Below are positions 54,345 to 60,000 of a stretch of 60,000 nt of DNA, one piece after another. Under the pieces are notes generated by a model. That model was not told the origin of the DNA. It saw only the letters and a program-made list of their open reading frames with translations, and made no database searches. Numbering within the stretch: the first letter of the stretch is position 1; the number at the start of each line of letters is the position of its first letter. The position numbers and the translations under genes were made by a program. Origin of the DNA: Membranipora membranacea (taxonomy: Eukaryota > Bryozoa > Gymnolaemata > Cheilostomatida > Membraniporidae); the NCBI GenBank assembly GCA_914767715.1, contig OU612068.1, forward strand, positions 8,992,001-9,052,000, written 5' to 3'.

Positions 54345-57300
54345 CTCTGTAGTAGTGTTAGTAGGGTCAGCAGCAGCATAACAGTGCTCAATAGCATTCG
54401 CTCCATCCATTGCTTCAACTTGCTGTTTGAAGGCCTCGTTGTCTGTCACACCTAAGTTTTTGATATAACAATGAGGTTTCGACACGCAAAACACCACATA
54501 TTCCAAAATAATTTTCCAGTAGCCAAGTGTGATTATTCATTGGATATAAAATGTAATCAATCTGTTTCCAGTCAATGGTAGAATATAAATTTTTGCCTTT
54601 TTTAAATGACTCACCATCACGCAGAGATGTATATAGGTAGGTCTGAACGAGCTCTGCCTAGAACCTCAAAATATCGTCCACCACCACCTCATCCTCCTGC
54701 TTCGTCATCTTCAGTTTGTGCATTGCTGCTGAGCAGATAACACCTTCCAAAACCTAATGAATAATGGCATAAATCAACTAAGTCATGGTCACATTATTTG
54801 GGGAGGCCAATCAAATACATCAATGGTAATCGAGGTAAACCATTAAAACAGCTCAACTCACCATAATGATGAACTCATGATGGGATCGGAATTTTCCTTT
54901 GACGTTTCCCGTGACTCTGCATTTCTTCATAGCCAATGACAAATTGGATAAAGTTCCGTACATTCTTCCACTGGCACCAAAAAGGAGCTTGAACATTTTC
55001 TACAACACAAAAAATCTGATTATCTACAACACTACAAATTGGATGATCATGCATTCCTACATATATTTCACATGGTAGTTACTAGAGCCTGAAAACAGTA
55101 AGTTTCACCCACTCACATCCAACAAGTCCTGCTTCATGTGCCATGGAGCACACAAGACAGGGACTTGAATCTCAAGAGCGTCTACTCTCCCCTCTTCATT
55201 TGCTCTTAGAGTTCTTGCTAGATCGGGATTTCTTCTTGTTAACTGATCTCCGTATGTCACTATTTGATCGATAGGCTCTGAAACAAGAAAATAATCATTC
55301 TTTTACATTTCAGATGAATCAAACTCAGTAGGGGCTAAAACCAATATTATATCAAAACTCTATGCCATGCCATGTTTAGTAGAGATAGAATATACCAATG
55401 TTTTAATGCAGTGTACAATGGCCCAAAATAGCATATAACAGTTTACTCACTTTCAGCGATGTTGTAAAGATCAGCCAGAATGTTTGTAGATTCAACCAAG
55501 TAGTAGCAGCACTCGCTCACCCTCATCTGGTCCTTCATTGATACTGGCATCGGCCATATCATTGCCTCATGATCCATGATGGCTTTATTTTCATGTCTAA
55601 AATTTTTGTAACGTTTCAAATGCAATACTAATATATAATATTTAAATTGATTTGAAATTATTGAAATTGTCTCGTTTGCATATGAACTGATACAGACCGA
55701 GGTCAGGTACAACGTATAAGCTAGTAATCTCATCTTAAGCTGGACATCGCTTTTTCAAGGAATGCTTTCTCTGGGACGTAAAAACAAAGTTGTGCTTCAT
55801 ATGACAAGGGTTTAAATAATAGTATCAATATAAATCATTTGCATTTTGTGTGTTCTTCTCACTTACGATATAATTTGGGTTGGAGCCCATCTCTCTGTGA
55901 TTTTAAGATTCGGAAGTTGTTTTGTAAGTATCTGAGCTACTATGATGGCATAGTTTGTAATCACTCTCCCCTCTTCCATAGGAGACAGTAGGAAGTCTTC
56001 AGGTCGACCTAAAATTATTTCCCAAACTATGTCCATATGAGTTTTCAATGTTGCAGATTCTGAATCATAGGATAAAAATAATTTTTATCCTATTATAAGC
56101 GGTTTTCAAGATAACCCTCTTTTCAGCACGTTTTTCCTATGCGGCGTGGGTTAAAAGTACCATACTGGAGAGAGGACAACTCCGAATTGAGGCCTAAATC
56201 AGCGCTCAGAAAACTGTCTATTGACAACCTTAGTAGTATACACTCACTCACACCGGGATGTTATAACCAACGTGGAAGAAAACTACTTGGCTGCAGAGCT
56301 AGGAGGATGGAGTCTCATGCTCAAATGAGCGCAAGCTAGTCAGATATGACAATCATAAAGTTATTGATATTACCTGTCCGGGTTATGAGGTTGATCTCTG
56401 GTGTTGGTGTTGCTATGTCCCTTATCCACCAATATATCCAGTTATGGCTGGAGTGCCCGGTCTTTTCAATTCCTTCAGTTCGATGAGTAACACCTATATC
56501 CATATTATCAGCTGAAAAGGGCAACAAAGCCAACAATAGAAAAGTACATGATTGAAATAAACTATAGTGTTGAGATGGGGAAAGCCACGCCGCAAAATAC
56601 GTGGCACTTCTTTCAACATCTGTGTACATCTGTATAAATTAGGCAAACTGAATTTTGATTCCAATTTTTACTTACATATTACTGCAAGCTTCCCTCCCTC
56701 TCTTATGTGCGAAACAATTTCCATCCTGCTCTGCTTTTCTCCCAGGTCATCCAAAACCTTCACCTTGACAGGGTTTGTCACTGTATGGCCATAAGGAACC
56801 AGCAAGTCCGTTAGCTCGGAACTGGCACCTTTCTCCAATAACATTAGTGTGAAGAATTTCCGGTAGAGGGACAACTGTCTGTTTCTAGAGCTGAGTGTTA
56901 AACTATATATGAGAGCTTTCCTAACCTCTACAAAAATAGCCAAAACGATAGCTCGCAAATCGCAATTTGGCCACAATAGATTTTTATGATTTTTATCAGG
57001 AGTTGTGCCTACATGATAAATGATCAGGTAACTTCAGTAAGGAATATAAATATGTGAGAAGTGTTTCAGCAGGGAGTCAATTTTCACCCAAGCAATGTAT
57101 CGCTAAGTAATTGCTCTATTCTACAAGATAACTTTTGCAAATTTCTGCCTACACCAATCACGCTTGATATTAATATCCTCGCAATATAAGTTTGCACAAG
57201 GAGAAACCTAAAATATGCAGTAGGCTAACCTGAATTGATCAATCCGTCAACAGTAGTTGTGATACCTGGGGCCTTGCTCTGGACTTCTTTCACAACAACT

Positions 57301-58243
57301 CCTGCCACATCAGCTATGTTGTCGAGATCGGGTGCATTTCGCAGCACACTTGGTTGCCTTAGGCTTGTGAGGCATTTGACTTCTTCGGTCATGTGGTTCT
57401 TTGTTTGCGACTGATTATGGACATGACCTCTTGCATGTTGTAAACCACCTGATTTCAAAAAAGTTTATTGCTCAACACAATACTGTTTAACCTGCATTCG
57501 ATTATATCATTCTGTGTGTACCAAGCCCTGAGGCATGGGCTGATCTCTGCATAATTTAGTGTCTCTTAATCACGAAGCCATTTGATTGGTCACCTGCTCT
57601 TGATTACTCTGGATCGATAGCAAGAGTTTTCTTTTATTGTCAATATTACCTATGTTGATTATCAGTTTGTACAGGAGCCGCCGCCCTGACCAGTATTACT
57701 ATCAGAACCTGAACTTAACTCAGGAAGAATACTAAGCCTAGTTTAACAGCGATCCACATGCCCAGAGATTGCAAGATGTCATATAAAATATAAAAATCGC
57801 AAGATGTCATATAAATAGGCATGCCAGTGATTATTGTTGAACCCATGTCTTGACATAATTGTTTTACTGGATGGGCTCTTCAGATGTCTTCTAAGCGACA
57901 TAATGAAGTTGACAAAACATTCATATCTGCAAACAGATCAACAAAATAACAGATTTTAATATGATACCTCGGCAATAGATTGAAAGCTTTCAATCGATAT
58001 AGCATATGTTAATGCGTTGAATAGTTTCTCATTGCTTCTCGGTCTCTGCAGTGAGAGCCATTCTTCAAATTCCTTCTCACATTTCCAGCAGAGTGAACCA
58101 TCCATTAATGGCTCCTCAGCCTTTAGCTCAACCCATCCCCGGCGTTTTGAGGCTTTTGTAAGAGGTCGCTGGTCTCCAGATGAGAGGGGGAACTTCCGTG
58201 TCTTAAATTCATTACTGCATCTCGGTCTCACACATTTCATCAT
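54345..58243 (-). pseudogene. DUF6589-domain gene, ten exons, in-frame stop and displaced C-terminal exon
   Basis: Exons: 58243-57968 (start MMKCVRPRC; two Cys pairs, CVRPRC and CWKC, suggest a zinc-binding N-terminus), 57448-57230, 56927-56676, 56511-56374, 56059-55867, 55596-55451, 55277-55118, 54999-54862, 54753-54615 and 54451-54345. From exon 2 to 10 every GT/AG junction is in phase. Exon 7 carries IDQIVTYGDQLTRRNPDLAR and VLCAPWHMKQDLLD; exon 8 carries RMYGTLSNLSLAMKKC and the HHEFIIM end. This is the GDQLT...WH...GTL...F order of DUF6589 proteins, a family of unknown function that is often repetitive in animal genomes. Exon 9 has a TAG (54658-54660) after DDILRF. Exon 1 ends in phase 0 but exon 2 needs phase 1, so an exon is missing or exon 1 is not linked. 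The final exon is inverted at 53794. Confidence 0.75.
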
Positions 58244-60000
58244 TATGGAGCTATTCCCAAGAAAAACAATCAACAATAATGAAAACTTGCATTCCTCCTA
58301 TATGGTGTCCATGACATTCTAGTTGAGTGTTATAATATTTTCATTGAAGTTGTCTACCACTGACAAAAGGTGAACTAACTCCAAGCATGATTACAAACCT
58401 GTTAATGTCATAACGTATTTAATTCAAATAGTCAATTCTTGCTGAAGCTCAGTCAGAGCATAATTCATGCAGCTAATTCATGATGAAACAGGTTATTGGG
58501 TTGTTTAACAATGTTTCTTATTTTCATTGATATCCATATCTCACATATGAAATTGTACCATGTCATTGAATTCGATCAACAAAACACATATCACCAGTTG
58601 CAATAATTTAATTGCTTAAATAAACGCAAGGAAAAAATAACACGTGAGACACACATGCAACATCATGCAATAACTTGTGGGAAGTTGAGAAACATGACAT
58701 TGAGTTGATAGGATGCATGCACAAATAGGTGAAATTGAAACAAGTAAAACTGTAGCATAACCAAAGATCATGTTAACATTAATACATTAAGCTCAACTTC
58801 AGCTGTACCTTATATTAATTTATGTAGGTCTACACCACAGGAAACTAAAAAAATTTATTTTGTACATATTACACATCTAGATAAAGAATGATAATTGTCA
58901 GTAGAAAAGCCACAATAAGCGCGTAGGACGTTGATCTTCTTAGTACTAGCTGGTCAAAGGCATGCGTAACAGATCTCAGCATAATATATCCAATCTAAAA
59001 CAATGAACCATCCAAATTTAAATACAAAATGCATAAAATTTCCGTAGAAGCCAACTGTACACCCCCTTTGATTTTCATATACGTCTCAGTTTGCAGAACC
59101 GGGTTGTTTTTGTTACGTTTTTGGCAACCGGAGATACAAGCATGTGAATATGGTCATCTCATATATATCATCAGATGCCTCGTGTGACAACTTCAAGTTT
59201 GTGCAAGTCCAGGTGTTGAGTGCACCAGGGTGCGACCACTGGACTTGCACTGACTGCAGTAGAGTAGTATGCCTGAGAGCTTAACACAATTTTATCATTA
59301 ATTGTCCCATTCTATTTTCCGAGTGTAAATTTTACAGAGCTAGGAGTTAACCACTACATCGCAAACTACAGATGCATATAGTAGCAGTAGTACCTGATGA
59401 ATTGAATCATATCATTACGATGCATTGTTGACAATCATTGATGATTGAAATCAAAGACTGAACCACTGAACTGCATATTGGAACAACATCCACTCAATCT
59501 TAATATGCATTGTGGCCCTGGGATATATTATTCTGTGGAATGAACTGAAGACTGTCAGTGGTCTGGACTAATGGTGTGTGTCAAAGATTTAGAATCAAAG
59601 GTCATAGTATACTAATACCCTTGTTGGAATTATGTATGGATGACTAACTACACACTAGCTAGACTATCTATAATAATAATTGGGAGAGAGGGAGTTAATT
59701 GACTACTAGACTAACTAGCTTAGTCCATAGTTAGTTAGTAGTCATCCAGACATCATTCTTAATCTCTGATACACATCACATCTAATCTAGCTAGTAAGTA
59801 AGTTGCTAAGTAGGAAGGGTGGCTGCTGTAAAAGAAGTAAGCAGTAAAGCAGTTGTAGAGTAGTTTGTAGAGTAACTCATCAGAATTGAACTATAGGGTA
59901 GACTACAATACAGATAGATAGTGCAGTGTTGTTGTTCAAATTACTAAAATATAGAGTATTTTATTGTAGCACACTTCAATCTTTAACTCCTTTTGCTTCA
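58244..60000. other. Upstream flank of the DUF6589 gene, no gene seen
   Basis: This should hold the promoter of the minus-strand DUF6589 gene, but no clear TATA box or CpG-rich patch stands out. An inverted repeat GTGCAAGTCCAG is at 59201-59212 and 59239-59250. A CTAG/TAGTTAG-rich stretch at 59637-59760 is partly self-complementary. Confidence 0.4.
59201..59250. repeat. 12-bp perfect inverted repeat
   Basis: GTGCAAGTCCAG (59201-59212) and CTGGACTTGCAC (59239-59250) flank a 26-nt loop that itself contains GTGCACC. It is possibly the remnant ends of a small MITE. Confidence 0.85.

Noticed and set aside
1-60000. tRNA or rRNA genes
   Set aside because: No cloverleaf-type A/B box pair or rRNA core sequence was recognised by eye. 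A covariance-model scan would be needed to exclude a single tRNA.

Overview
This window looks like nuclear DNA from an animal with an AT-rich, intron-containing and transposon-rich genome. There are no bacterial-style ORFs, operons or ribosome binding sites. Coding signal comes as short exons with GT/AG borders and matching phases. The transposon mix is P-element/THAP9-like, hAT/ZBED, PIF/Harbinger, several LINEs and MITEs, plus a DUF6589-type gene. A marine invertebrate such as a sponge or cnidarian is my guess; the sequence does not prove it.

Layout. 1-9.4 kb: minus-strand fragments of a P-like transposase gene and its flank, cut by an 812-bp hAT-type MITE and an 895-bp foldback element. 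The same segment recurs at 26.8-30.8 kb and, in part, at 41.3-45.1 kb. 10.3-13.2 kb: three tandem copies of a ~1.0-kb unit that carries a small exon. 15.5-18.8 kb: complex tandem repeats. 21.1-22.3 kb: the two intact last exons of a single-pass membrane protein, with one transmembrane helix and a basic, tyrosine-containing tail (minus strand). 24.6-26.1 kb: LINE pieces. 31.9-34.4 kb: an unrecognised degenerate ORF and a complete but dead 1,733-bp Harbinger element with 19-bp TIRs and TAA target duplications. 34.4-52 kb: a minus-strand mosaic of duplicated blocks, including three broken copies of the membrane-protein tail exon, copies of another conserved module, and LINE ORF1 remnants. 52-53.7 kb: spliced hAT (ZBED-like) transposase exons. 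53.8-58.3 kb: an 11-exon DUF6589 gene on the minus strand with an in-frame stop. Its C-terminal exon now lies inverted on the plus strand, next to a ~138-bp GTGA microsatellite. 58.3-60 kb: no gene seen.

Most coding matter here is transposon-derived or decayed. The best candidate for a host gene is the membrane-protein tail at 21.1-22.3 kb and its array of degenerate relatives. Such a family of one intact copy plus many broken copies resembles receptor clusters that evolve by duplication. No ectodomain could be recognised, so its role stays open. All family calls were made by eye from motifs, without a database search.
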